A stretch of DNA of 64,000 nucleotides from Variovorax sp. YR216. Its GTDB lineage: Bacteria > Pseudomonadota > Gammaproteobacteria > Burkholderiales > Burkholderiaceae_C. Positions 8,914-17,046 of the stretch are shown piece by piece. The translations under genes were made by a program, and so were the position numbers. The stretch covers positions 372,001 to 436,000 of the forward strand of contig NZ_FNRO01000002.1 in assembly GCF_900107745.1 (NCBI RefSeq). Direction: 5' to 3'. The notes beneath the pieces were generated by a model. The model did no database searches. It worked only from the letters and a program-made list of their open reading frames with translations, and was not told the DNA's origin. Numbering within the stretch: position 1 is the stretch's first letter; each line of letters starts with the position of its first letter.

Positions 8914-8940
8914 TTAAGAATTGTTAGAACCTGCCGATAG
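8914..8940 (+). promoter_or_regulatory. Sigma-28-like promoter candidate for flhDC
   Basis: TTAAGAAT (8914-8921), 11 bases, then GCCGATAG (8933-8940). The -10 element matches seven of eight consensus bases, and the -35 five of eight. It overlaps the first copy of the TAGAACCTG repeat. If active, FliA would feed back positively on flhDC. Confidence 0.42.
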
Positions 8941-8969
8941 ACTAGAACCTGTATCAAACGGAGTGCAGA

Positions 8970-9323
8970 GTGGAATTGGATAACGAAGGCGCCGCGACGA
9001 ATGGCGACATCTCGAAAGAGATCGGTGACATCAATCTCGCCTATATGCTGCTCGCGCAAAAGCTGGCCAAGCAGGATCGGGCAGCGGCCATGTATCGTTT
9101 GGGGGTCGGCCGCGAATTGGCGGATTTGCTGGCCAACATGTCTCTAACCCAGATCGTCAAAATGGCGGCGTCGAATTTCCTGCTTTGCAGTTTCCGCCTC
9201 GATGATCATCCGATGTTTGCCGTATTTGGCGAAGAAAAGGATACGACGCTGCAGCAGGCGCATATGTCGATCCTGGTGTCTGCGCGGAAAATCCAGTCGC
9301 GCGAAGCGGACGCAATGGCATGA
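8970..9323 (+). CDS. flhD: Flagellar transcriptional regulator FlhD
   Basis: FlhD pairs with FlhC to form the FlhD4C2 activator of early flagellar genes. The 117-residue product contains the family core ISKEIGDINLAYMLLAQKLA, ADLLANMSLTQIVKMA and NFLLCSFRLDD. The GTG at 8970 is preceded by GGAG (8960-8963). flhC starts inside its stop codon (ATGA), so expression is coupled. Confidence 0.96.
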   Translation: MELDNEGAATNGDISKEIGDINLAYMLLAQKLAKQDRAAAMYRLGVGRELADLLANMSLTQIVKMAASNFLLCSFRLDDHPMFAVFGEEKDTTLQQAHMSILVSARKIQSREADAMA

Positions 9324-9925
9324 CGAAAAAAAGCGTTCTCGGCGAAGTGCGCGAGGTTCAATTGGCCATCGAGCTGATCGAACTCGGTGCGCGGCTCCAA
9401 TTTCTCGAATCGGAAGTCGGTCTGAGCCGCGAACGCCTGATCCGTCTTTACAAGGAATTGAAGGGCGTTTCGCCGCCAAAGGGCCTTTTGCCTTTTTCGA
9501 CGGATTGGTACATGACCTGGCTGGCCAATATCCATTCCTCGATGTTCTACAACATGTACCGCTTCATGCTGGAAGAGGCGGACGAGACCCCGCTGCGCGC
9601 GCTCATCAAGAGCTATCGCCTGTACATGGAGCAGATCGAGGCCCATGGTGGCGAGGTCGTGCTGGACTTCACGCGCGCCTACACGATGGTGCGCTTCTTC
9701 GAGAGCGACATGCTCCAGCTGAGCACCTGCAGCCGCTGCGGCGGCCGCTTCGTCGCGCATGCGCACGACAACAAGCACGGCTACGTGTGCGTGCTCTGCC
9801 GTCCGCCGTCGCGCGCGGGCAAGGCGCGTGGTCCGAAGCGTGTGGAGGCGCCGGCTGAAAGCGAATCCGCGTCCGACACCGTTCTGGCGCGTGCCCAACC
9901 GCAGGTCGCGGCCAGCGGCCACTGA
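9320..9925 (+). CDS. flhC: Flagellar transcriptional regulator FlhC
   Basis: FlhC is the DNA-recognition partner of FlhD. The 201-residue product shows FSTDWYMTWLANIHSS, and four cysteines at 137, 140, 157 and 160 (CSRC and CVLC). These match the zinc ligands known in E. coli FlhC in both number and position. A basic, low-complexity tail follows residue 160. The gene overlaps flhD by 4 bp. motA follows after 65 bases. Confidence 0.97.
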   Translation: MTKKSVLGEVREVQLAIELIELGARLQFLESEVGLSRERLIRLYKELKGVSPPKGLLPFSTDWYMTWLANIHSSMFYNMYRFMLEEADETPLRALIKSYRLYMEQIEAHGGEVVLDFTRAYTMVRFFESDMLQLSTCSRCGGRFVAHAHDNKHGYVCVLCRPPSRAGKARGPKRVEAPAESESASDTVLARAQPQVAASGH

Positions 9926-9990
9926 GGCGATTCATTCAATTCGAAATCGAACCCATTTGATTTGACGCCTGAGGGCAAAAGGGGAAGCGT

Positions 9991-10851
9991 GTGCTGGTGC
10001 TGGTCGGATATCTGGTGGTGGTGGGAACCGTTTTCGGGGGCTATGCCCTCATGGGCGGTCATTTCGGCGTCCTGTTCCAGCCGATCGAAGTGCTGATGAT
10101 CGGGGGCGCCGCATTGGGCGCTTTCATTGCCGGCAACAACGGCAAGACGATCAAGGCGACGATGAAGGAATTGCCGCTGCTCCTGCGATCGTCCAAGCAC
10201 AACCAGCAGCTCTACATGGACCTGCTTGCCTTGCTGTACGAGCTGCTCGCCAAGGCGCGCAAGGAGGGCATGATGAAGCTCGAGTCCGACGTGGAGAACC
10301 CCAAGGACAGCGAGATCTTCAACCGCTATCCGGAGATCATGGGCGAGCACGAACTGATGGAGTTCCTCTGCGACTACCTGCGCCTGATGGTGAGCGGCAA
10401 CACCGACGCCTTCGAGATCGAGGCGCTGATGGACCACGAGATCGAGACCATCCGCCACGAGGCCGAGGTGCCTTCGCACAGCCTGGCACGTGTCGGTGAT
10501 GCGCTTCCTGCACTGGGCATCGTGGCCGCGGTGCTGGGTGTGGTGCATGCGCTCGGCTCGGCCAACCTCCCGCCTTCCGAAATGGGCTCGCTGATCGCCC
10601 ACGCGATGGTCGGTACCTTCCTCGGCGTGCTGATGGCCTATGGCTTCGTGATGCCGCTGGCGACCGTGATCGACCAGAAGGTCGAAGAGGGCATGAAGGT
10701 CTTCCAGTGCGCGAAGGTCACCCTGCTGGCGAGCCTGAACGGCTATGCGCCCCAGCTGGCGGTGGAGTTCGGCCGCAAGGTGCTGTTCTCGACCGAGCGC
10801 CCGACTTTCAGCGAGCTCGACGAGCACGTGCGCGAAGTCAAGGCCCGCTGA
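9991..10851 (+). CDS. motA: Flagellar motor stator protein MotA
   Basis: MotA is the inner-membrane proton-channel subunit that pushes on FliG. The 286-residue product has four membrane segments, two near the N-terminus (LVLVGYLVVVGTVFGGYALM, then IEVLMIGGAALGAFIAG) and two near 165-225 (ALGIVAAVLGVVHAL, AMVGTFLGVLMAYGF). The cytoplasmic loop carries the charged rotor-facing helix. The GTG start follows GGGGAA. motB comes 162 bases later, and repeat copy A lies between them, which is an unusually wide gap for this pair. Confidence 0.97.
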   Translation: MLVLVGYLVVVGTVFGGYALMGGHFGVLFQPIEVLMIGGAALGAFIAGNNGKTIKATMKELPLLLRSSKHNQQLYMDLLALLYELLAKARKEGMMKLESDVENPKDSEIFNRYPEIMGEHELMEFLCDYLRLMVSGNTDAFEIEALMDHEIETIRHEAEVPSHSLARVGDALPALGIVAAVLGVVHALGSANLPPSEMGSLIAHAMVGTFLGVLMAYGFVMPLATVIDQKVEEGMKVFQCAKVTLLASLNGYAPQLAVEFGRKVLFSTERPTFSELDEHVREVKAR

Positions 10852-10860
10852 AATGAGAAC

Positions 10861-10950
10861 ACCCCCAGCCTCGCCCACTTCGTGTGGCTCTGCACCCCCT
10901 CAAGGGGGCGCACCCTGGCGGCCCGGCGAAGCCGGTTCCGCGGGTGCTCC
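10861..10950 (+). repeat. Structured intergenic repeat, copy A (motA-motB)
   Basis: About 90 bp beginning 10 bases after the motA stop. Blocks shared with the other copies are CCCCCAG at the start, CACTTCGTGT, a CCCCC/GGGGG hairpin, GGCCCGGC, and GCCGGTTCC. GCACCC (10910-10915) pairs with GGGTGC (10942-10947) to enclose a CCGGC/GCCGG inner stem. See the finding on compensatory changes. Confidence 0.88.
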
Positions 10951-11013
10951 CGAAAGAGGCTGCTTTGCGGCCATCGGAGTGATGCACTGCGATAGAAGCG
11001 TGGAGGCGATGAG

Positions 11014-11940
11014 GTGAGCGCAGAAAAGCATCGCGTCATCATCAAGAAGGTCGCCGGGGGTGGCGGCGGCCACCATGGCGGCGGCTGGAAGATCGCCTAC
11101 GCCGACTTCATGACGGCCATGATGGCCTTCTTTCTCGTGATGTGGCTCCTGTCGATCTCGACGCCGAAGCAGCGCGAAGGCATTGCCGAGCACTTCCGCA
11201 TGCCGCTGAAGGTGGCCCTGAGCGGCGGCGAGAAGAGCAGCCTGAGTTCGAGCGTCATCCCCGGGGGAGGCCCGGACCCGATCGCCGAGGAAGGCGAGGA
11301 GAAGCTCTCCGACGCCGAGCGCGCCGAGATGGAAGACGCCTCGCGCCTGGCCGACATGAAGAAGCGGCTGGACGACCTGATCGAGAACAGCCCGCTCTTC
11401 AAGCAACTGCGCTCGCAGATCCTGATCGACATCACGACCGAAGGCCTGCGCCTGCAGATCGTGGACAGCGACAAGCGTCCGATGTTCGACCTCGCGAGCG
11501 CGCGCGTCGTGCCGCACATGCGGGCGATCCTGCGCGAGCTGGGCCCGACGCTCAACGACCTGCCCAACAAGATCACCCTGTCGGGCCACACCGATGCCAT
11601 CGTCTACACCAACGGCGACAAGGCCTACGGCAACTGGGAGCTGTCGGCCGACCGAGCCAACGCATCGCGGCGCGAGCTCGTGATGGGCGGGATGAACGAG
11701 AACAAGGTGCTGCGCGTCGTCGGCCTGGCCGACAGCATGCACCTGGACAACGCGGACCCGCGCAACCCGATCAACCGGCGCATCAGCATCATCGTCCTGA
11801 ACCGCCAGACGCAGGACCGCATCGAGCGCGAGAACAGCGGAGAACTCAACAAGCCGAGAGTCGGCACATCGTTGCCCGCAAGCACGGAGGCCGCCGACGT
11901 GAAGCCGACGTCCTTCAAACCATCCGCGCCCACCCAGTAG
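11014..11940 (+). CDS. motB: Flagellar motor stator protein MotB
   Basis: MotB anchors the stator to peptidoglycan and carries the proton-binding aspartate. The 308-residue product has a basic, Gly/His-rich N-terminus and one membrane helix with YADFMTAMMAFFLVMWLL; Asp31 is the conserved proton site. An OmpA-like peptidoglycan-binding domain spans about 150-265, with TLSGHTDAIVY and PINRRISIIVL. GTG with GGAGG upstream marks the start. It is separated from motA by repeat copy A. Confidence 0.97.
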   Translation: MSAEKHRVIIKKVAGGGGGHHGGGWKIAYADFMTAMMAFFLVMWLLSISTPKQREGIAEHFRMPLKVALSGGEKSSLSSSVIPGGGPDPIAEEGEEKLSDAERAEMEDASRLADMKKRLDDLIENSPLFKQLRSQILIDITTEGLRLQIVDSDKRPMFDLASARVVPHMRAILRELGPTLNDLPNKITLSGHTDAIVYTNGDKAYGNWELSADRANASRRELVMGGMNENKVLRVVGLADSMHLDNADPRNPINRRISIIVLNRQTQDRIERENSGELNKPRVGTSLPASTEAADVKPTSFKPSAPTQ

Positions 11941-11955
11941 CAGCGAAGCAAAAAA

Positions 11956-14028
11956 ATGGACCTCAGTCAGTTTTCCCAAGCATTCTTTGTCGAAGCCATC
12001 GAGCTTCTGGCCGAGATGGAGCAGCTGCTCCTCGAGCTCGATGTCGATTTGCCGGACATCGAACAGCTCAACGCCATCTTTCGTGCGGCCCATTCGATCA
12101 AGGGCGGCGCGGCCACCTTCGGCTTTTCGGCCTTGACCGAAACGACGCACCTGCTGGAGACCCTCCTGGACCGGGCGCGCCATGCACAGCTTCGCCTGAG
12201 CGCTCCCATGATCGATGCCTTTTTGGAAACGAAGGACGCCTTGCAAGAACAACTCACTGCCTACCAGGCTGGCAAAGAACCCGAGCCTGACATGGTGGCG
12301 CACATCTGCGCCGTGCTCCAGAAACTCGCGCTCGAGACCGCCGATGGCAAGACGCTCGCGGCGGCACCTGCACCCACACCCGCGCCCGCACCGGCGCCCG
12401 TGGCGGCCGCAGCGCCCGCGCCCGAGGCGTCCGATTCAGCCGGCGCGCTGCGCATCCGGCTGAGCGGCCTGTCGGACAGCGAGTGCGACCTGCTCGCTGA
12501 CGAACTCGCCAACCTCGGCAAGATCGTCTCGCGCACGCGCAGCAATGAACAGTTGACGGTGATGCTCGACACCACCTGCGAGCCCGACGAGATCATCGCG
12601 GTGTGCTGCTTCGTCATCGACGAGTCGCAGATCGACATTGCGCGCGAAGTCCCCGCGCCGGCAGCCGAGGCCGAACCCGCCGCAGCCGAACCCGTTGCCG
12701 CTGCCGCGCCCGTGGCGCCGGCCGCCGAACCCGTGCGTGCGCAAACCGCTGCAGCGCCAGCTCCTGCTGCCGCTGCGCCTGCGGCGGGCGCGGCTGCGGC
12801 TGCAAAGGAATCGAGCTCGATCCGCGTGGATGTCGAGAAGGTCGACCAGCTCATCAACCTCGTGGGCGAACTGGTCATCACGCAATCCATGCTCACGCAG
12901 GCCGCGACGATGCTCGACCCGGTGGCCTACGAGCGCTTCCTCAGCGGCCTCGGTCATCTGGAACGCAACGCCCGCGACCTGCAGGAATCGGTCATGTCCA
13001 TCCGCATGATGCCGATGGATTACGTCTTCAGCCGCTTCCCGCGCGTGATCCGCGACGTGAGCGCCAAGCTCGGCAAGCAGGTGCGCCTGGACACGTTCGG
13101 CAAGGAGACGGAACTCGACAAGGGCCTGATCGAGCGCATCATCGATCCGCTCACGCACCTGGTGCGCAACAGCCTCGACCACGGCATCGAAACGCCCGAC
13201 ATCCGGACCGCCAAGGGCAAGGAGGCGACCGGGCAGCTGCTGTTGTCCGCGCAGCACCATGGCGGCAACATCGTGATCGAAGTCAGCGACGACGGCGCCG
13301 GCCTCAACCGCGAGAAGATCCTCGCCAAGGCCATGCAGCAGGGGCTCGCGGTGAGCGAGACGATGCCCGACGAGGAAGTCTGGCAGCTCATCTTCGCGCC
13401 GGGCTTCTCGACCGCGGAGCAGGTGACCGACATCTCGGGCCGCGGCGTCGGCATGGACGTGGTCAAGCGAAACATCCAGGAGATGGGCGGGCACGTCGAG
13501 ATCCAGTCGCGCGGCGGCTACGGAACGACCACCCGCATCGTGCTGCCGCTGACGCTCGCGATCCTCAACGGCATGTCGGTCAAGGTGGGCAGCGAGGCCT
13601 ACATCCTGCCGCTGTCCTACGTGATCGAGTCGCTGCAGCCGCTGCCGGAGCACCTGCATTCGATCACCAGCGACGGCCATGTCATCAAGGTGCGCGGCGA
13701 ATACCTGCCGCTGATCGAGCTGCACCGCGTGTTCGACGTGTCGGGCGCGCAGGCGAACCCGACGCAGGGCATCCTCGTGATCGTGCAGGCCGACGACGCG
13801 CGCTTCGCGCTCCTGGTGGACGAACTGCTCGGCCAGCACCAGGTGGTGGTGAAGAACCTCGAGACCAACTATCGCAAGGTGCCCGGCATCTCGGCGGCCA
13901 CCATCCTCGGCGACGGCAGCGTGGCTTTCATCATCGACGTCGGCGCGATGCCACGCATCCAGCGCGCGCAAGCGGCCAGCGCCGCCGCGCTCGCCGGTGC
14001 CTCGAGGATGACACCCGTCGAGGCTTGA
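11956..14028 (+). CDS. cheA: Chemotaxis histidine kinase CheA
   Basis: CheA phosphorylates CheY and CheB in response to receptor signals. The 690-residue product starts with an Hpt domain whose phosphorylated His46 lies in RAAHSIKGGAATFGF. A first Ala/Pro-rich linker follows, then a P2-like domain (about 160-225) and a second Ala/Pro linker. The dimerisation domain comes next (RVDVEKVDQLINLVGELVI). The HATPase domain has the N-box LVRNSLDHGIE, DDGAGLN and GRGVGMDVV. The C-terminus is CheW-like (NGMSVKVGSEAYILPLSYVI). All kinase motifs look intact. No cheW follows; the next gene is EAL-HDOD. Confidence 0.97.
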   Translation: MDLSQFSQAFFVEAIELLAEMEQLLLELDVDLPDIEQLNAIFRAAHSIKGGAATFGFSALTETTHLLETLLDRARHAQLRLSAPMIDAFLETKDALQEQLTAYQAGKEPEPDMVAHICAVLQKLALETADGKTLAAAPAPTPAPAPAPVAAAAPAPEASDSAGALRIRLSGLSDSECDLLADELANLGKIVSRTRSNEQLTVMLDTTCEPDEIIAVCCFVIDESQIDIAREVPAPAAEAEPAAAEPVAAAAPVAPAAEPVRAQTAAAPAPAAAAPAAGAAAAAKESSSIRVDVEKVDQLINLVGELVITQSMLTQAATMLDPVAYERFLSGLGHLERNARDLQESVMSIRMMPMDYVFSRFPRVIRDVSAKLGKQVRLDTFGKETELDKGLIERIIDPLTHLVRNSLDHGIETPDIRTAKGKEATGQLLLSAQHHGGNIVIEVSDDGAGLNREKILAKAMQQGLAVSETMPDEEVWQLIFAPGFSTAEQVTDISGRGVGMDVVKRNIQEMGGHVEIQSRGGYGTTTRIVLPLTLAILNGMSVKVGSEAYILPLSYVIESLQPLPEHLHSITSDGHVIKVRGEYLPLIELHRVFDVSGAQANPTQGILVIVQADDARFALLVDELLGQHQVVVKNLETNYRKVPGISAATILGDGSVAFIIDVGAMPRIQRAQAASAAALAGASRMTPVEA

Positions 14029-14103
14029 GCGCTCTCATGCAATTGCCCCGTGATCCGGTTGCGACCGGGTGCGTGATTCGCGAATTTGACGGAGACACTT
14101 GCC

Positions 14104-15435
14104 ATGCGTTTTGACTTCTTTCGCCGCCCTGGATCGAAGGGCGACGTCGCGGTCGATGAACTGGTGACACCGGTGGCGCATGGCAGCCAGGAGTCATCGC
14201 CGGAGAGTGCGCTGCTGGAAGAGGCGGAGGCCAACGGCTACGTGGGCTACGCGCTGCAGGTCGATGCGCAGATGCGCGTGCAGGGCATGCGCTTCGCCTG
14301 GCGCGATGCGACTGGCGGTGCCGACGCTTCCGCGCAATGCAAGGCGCTGATCGAGTGCATCGCGAAGCATCTCAACCCGTCCAGGGGCTGGCGCCTCGGG
14401 CGGTTGGCCGTGTACCTCGACGTCACGGTCGATGCGCTGTTCCTCAACGAGTTGCAGGCGCTCCCGCCGGGAAACGTGGTGCTGTGCATGGGCATGGAGC
14501 ATCTGGCCGACCCCGACACGCGCTCGATGCTGCTCTTCCTGCGCGAGCAGGGCTTCGGCTTCATGCTGCGCGATGCACAGGCGCTGCCACAGGACGCCGA
14601 GCTGCTCGAGATCATCACGCACTTCGACGTGGGTGCGGGAAGTCTGGCGCTGATTGCCGAAGTGCGGGAGAGCGAGCCGGTCGGGCGTGCACCGATCCAG
14701 CTCATCGCGACGCGCGTGAACGGATGGGACGACTTCGAGATCTGCGCGGAATACCGCGTCGATGTGTTCGTCGACGGCCGTCTGCCGCCCCCGCCGGTGA
14801 AGGAAGTCGGTGAGCTGCAGCCTGAGTCGCTGCTGATCGTGCGGCTGATGCAGATGCTCAAGCGCAACGAGAACCTGCGCTCGATCGAGGCAGCGCTCAA
14901 GCGCGATGCGGCGCTCACCTACCGGCTGCTGCGTCACATCAATTCGCCGGCGATCGGCGTGGGCGTGGAGATCACGTCGCTGCGGCATGCGGTCTCGATG
15001 CTCGGCTACCAGCCGCTCTTCCGCTGGCTTTCGCTGCTGCTGGCGACCAGCAACCGCACGAGCTCCCACTTCATGATGAAGCGCGCGATCATGCGCGGCC
15101 GCTTCGTCGAGCTGATGGGGCAGGGCATGCTGCCTGCGAGCGATTCCGACAACCTGTTCGTGGTCGGGATGTTCTCGCTCATCGACCAGCTCCTGGGTCT
15201 GACGATGGAAGAGGTCCTGAGCAAGGTGCAACTGACCGAAGCGGTGCAGCAGGCCATCCTGTCGCGCAAGGGGGTCTATGCACCCTTCCTGTCGCTCGTG
15301 GAGGCCTGTGAGACGGGCAGTGGCGACGCGCCGCGGCTCGCCGAGGCGCTGTTCGTCAGCGCGGGCCAGGTCAACGCTGCGCACTTGTCTGCAATGGTCT
15401 GGTCCCAGGAGGCCAGCGCGCTCGAAATGGCCTAA
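14104..15435 (+). CDS. Degenerate EAL plus HDOD domain protein
   Basis: The 443-residue product has an N-terminal half that resembles an EAL c-di-GMP phosphodiesterase fold, but the signature is lost. Where GYELLLR/GFEALLR would stand, it reads QGMRFAWR, so the catalytic Glu is missing and c-di-GMP hydrolysis is unlikely. The C-terminal half (about 225-425) is an HDOD domain (LKRDAALTYRLLRHINSPAI, SLRHAVSMLGYQPLFRWLSL). EAL-HDOD proteins such as CdgJ-type regulators affect motility. The ATG at 14104 follows GGAG at 14091-14094; a TTG at 14086 is less likely. Its place between cheA and cheR suggests a signalling role in the same system. Confidence 0.85.
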   Translation: MRFDFFRRPGSKGDVAVDELVTPVAHGSQESSPESALLEEAEANGYVGYALQVDAQMRVQGMRFAWRDATGGADASAQCKALIECIAKHLNPSRGWRLGRLAVYLDVTVDALFLNELQALPPGNVVLCMGMEHLADPDTRSMLLFLREQGFGFMLRDAQALPQDAELLEIITHFDVGAGSLALIAEVRESEPVGRAPIQLIATRVNGWDDFEICAEYRVDVFVDGRLPPPPVKEVGELQPESLLIVRLMQMLKRNENLRSIEAALKRDAALTYRLLRHINSPAIGVGVEITSLRHAVSMLGYQPLFRWLSLLLATSNRTSSHFMMKRAIMRGRFVELMGQGMLPASDSDNLFVVGMFSLIDQLLGLTMEEVLSKVQLTEAVQQAILSRKGVYAPFLSLVEACETGSGDAPRLAEALFVSAGQVNAAHLSAMVWSQEASALEMA

Positions 15436-15459
15436 ACCCCGGGGACTCGCTGCCGATAT
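15433..15459 (+). promoter_or_regulatory. Sigma-28 promoter candidate for cheR-cheD-cheB-cheY-cheZ
   Basis: TAAACCCC (15433-15440), 11 bases, GCCGATAT (15452-15459). The -10 matches seven of eight consensus bases and the essential TAAA of the -35 is present, with ideal spacing. It overlaps the stop codon of the EAL-HDOD gene and would give an approximately 75-base leader for cheR. Confidence 0.65.
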
Positions 15460-15541
15460 ACAGGCATGCAAGGCTGGCCCTTCACCCATCGATCCATCGC
15501 AGGCGGGGCTCGCCAGGCACCTTGAAAGCAACGCACCGACG

Positions 15542-16384
15542 ATGGCAGTGAACACCGAATTCCTCTTCACCGACGGCGACTTCGCGAAAGTGCGAACGCT
15601 GATCCACCGCCGTGCTGGCATCGCCCTTGGCGAGCAGAAGCGACAGATGGTCTACAGCCGACTGTCCAGGCGGTTGCGCGAGCTGCGGCTGCCCGAGTTC
15701 TCGGCCTACCTGGAAATGCTCGAATCGAGCCAGGACGGCGACGAGTGGCAGTCGTTCATCAACTCGCTGACCACGAACCTGACCTCCTTCTTCCGCGAGG
15801 CGCATCACTTCCCGGTGCTGGCCGAGCACGTGCGCAAGGCGCAGCAGCCGGTCACCGTCTGGTGCGCGGCGGCCTCGACGGGCGAGGAGCCCTATTCGAT
15901 CGCGATCACGCTGATGGAAGCCCTCGGCGCACGCGCGAGCTCGGCGAAGGTGATCGCCACCGACATCGACACCGCAGTGCTGGCGAAGGCCCAGGCGGGC
16001 GTCTTCACCGCCGAGCAGGTGAGCCGGCTGTCGCCCGAGCGGCTGCGGCGGTTCTTCAACAAGGGCACCGGCGCGAATGCGGGCAAGGTCCGCGTGCGGT
16101 CCGAAGTGGCGGCGATGGTGAAGTTCTCCCGGCTCAACCTGCTCGACCCGTCATGGGCGGTGAAGGAGCCGGTGGACGCGATCTTCTGCCGCAACGTGAT
16201 GATCTATTTCGACAAGCCGACGCAGAAGAAGGTGCTCGACCGCTTCGCGCCGCTGCTCAAGCCGGGCGGGCTGCTGTTCGCCGGGCATTCGGAGAATGCG
16301 TCGCTCGTCAACCAGACCTTCAAGCCGCTGGGGCATACGGTCTATGAGCTGGCGCGCGGCGCCGCGAAGGCGGTTGCGGCATGA
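15542..16384 (+). CDS. cheR: Chemotaxis protein methyltransferase CheR
   Basis: CheR transfers methyl groups from S-adenosylmethionine to receptor glutamates. The 280-residue product has a helical N-domain ([28 protein letters not shown]) and a Rossmann methyltransferase domain. The domain motifs are [17 protein letters not shown] (SAM site), [28 protein letters not shown] and [10 protein letters not shown]. The ATG at 15542 gives the usual family length; the ribosome site is weak. cheD starts within its stop codon (ATGA). Confidence 0.96.
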   Translation: MAVNTEFLFTDGDFAKVRTLIHRRAGIALGEQKRQMVYSRLSRRLRELRLPEFSAYLEMLESSQDGDEWQSFINSLTTNLTSFFREAHHFPVLAEHVRKAQQPVTVWCAAASTGEEPYSIAITLMEALGARASSAKVIATDIDTAVLAKAQAGVFTAEQVSRLSPERLRRFFNKGTGANAGKVRVRSEVAAMVKFSRLNLLDPSWAVKEPVDAIFCRNVMIYFDKPTQKKVLDRFAPLLKPGGLLFAGHSENASLVNQTFKPLGHTVYELARGAAKAVAA

Positions 16385-17046
16385 ACTCGGTCGCCCCCGG
16401 TTCGGTTGCAAGCCACCACTACTTCGATCGCGACGTCGGCAGCATGGCGGTGAAGCTGCTGCCGTCGGAGTACTACGTCACCACGACCGACACGGTGCTG
16501 ACCACGGTGTTGGGCTCGTGCGTGTCGGCGTGCCTCGTGGACATCGACAACGGGGTCGCGGGCATGAACCACTTCATGTTGCCGGACGACGGCGACGCGA
16601 GCACGCGCGACCAGGCCGAGTCGATGCGCTACGGCGCCTACGCGATGGACGTGCTGATCCGCGAGCTGCTCCGTGCCGGTGCACGCCGCGAGCGGCTCCA
16701 GGCGAAAGTCTTCGGCGGCGGTGCGGTGCTCGCCAACATGACCACGCTCAACATCGGCGACCGGAATGCGGACTTCGTGCTGCGCTACCTGCGTGCCGAG
16801 CGCATCGCCGTCGCTGCACAGGACTTGCGCGGACCCTACGCGCGGCGCGTGTGCTTCATGCCGTCGAGCGGCAAGGCGGTGGTGCGCAAGCTGCGCGGGC
16901 AGGCCGATGTGCAGACCATTCAGCAGGAGGAGGGCGAGCTGCTTCGCAAGCTGGTCGGTCCTCGCGCGAACCCCGGCCCGTACAGGCCCAACAACAATGC
17001 CGTCGGCGACTCGAGCCCACTGGCGAAGAACAAAGGAAGCTGGTGA
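16381..17046 (+). CDS. cheD: Chemoreceptor glutamine deamidase CheD
   Basis: CheD deamidates glutamines of chemoreceptors and can interact with CheC-type phosphatases. The 221-residue product keeps the catalytic Cys in [14 protein letters not shown], the His in GMNHFMLP, and the [12 protein letters not shown] block. It has a longer tail than minimal CheD proteins. It overlaps cheR and cheB by 4 bp each. Its presence with CheR and CheB implies full receptor modification, although no receptor gene is in the window. Confidence 0.96.
   Translation: MNSVAPGSVASHHYFDRDVGSMAVKLLPSEYYVTTTDTVLTTVLGSCVSACLVDIDNGVAGMNHFMLPDDGDASTRDQAESMRYGAYAMDVLIRELLRAGARRERLQAKVFGGGAVLANMTTLNIGDRNADFVLRYLRAERIAVAAQDLRGPYARRVCFMPSSGKAVVRKLRGQADVQTIQQEEGELLRKLVGPRANPGPYRPNNNAVGDSSPLAKNKGSW

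Larger units (their letters stand above)
8655..8969. promoter_or_regulatory. AT-rich flhDC upstream region
   Basis: This 315-bp gene-free stretch is clearly richer in A and T than its neighbours. It holds a palindrome TGAAATATTTCA (8652-8663, starting in the previous stop codon) and an inverted repeat ACACGAA/TTCGTGT (8663-8669 and 8694-8700). A near-repeat TTGAAT with ATACTTTTT occurs at 8675-8691 and 8761-8773. A 9-bp direct repeat TAGAACCTG lies at 8925-8933 and 8943-8951. The layout suits the control region of the flagellar master operon, where many regulators converge. The identities of any binding proteins are unknown. Confidence 0.7.

Noticed and set aside
10969-10995. Sigma-28 promoter before motB (TGCGATAG)
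   Set aside because: No TAAA-type -35 at the right distance; the -10 is only partial.
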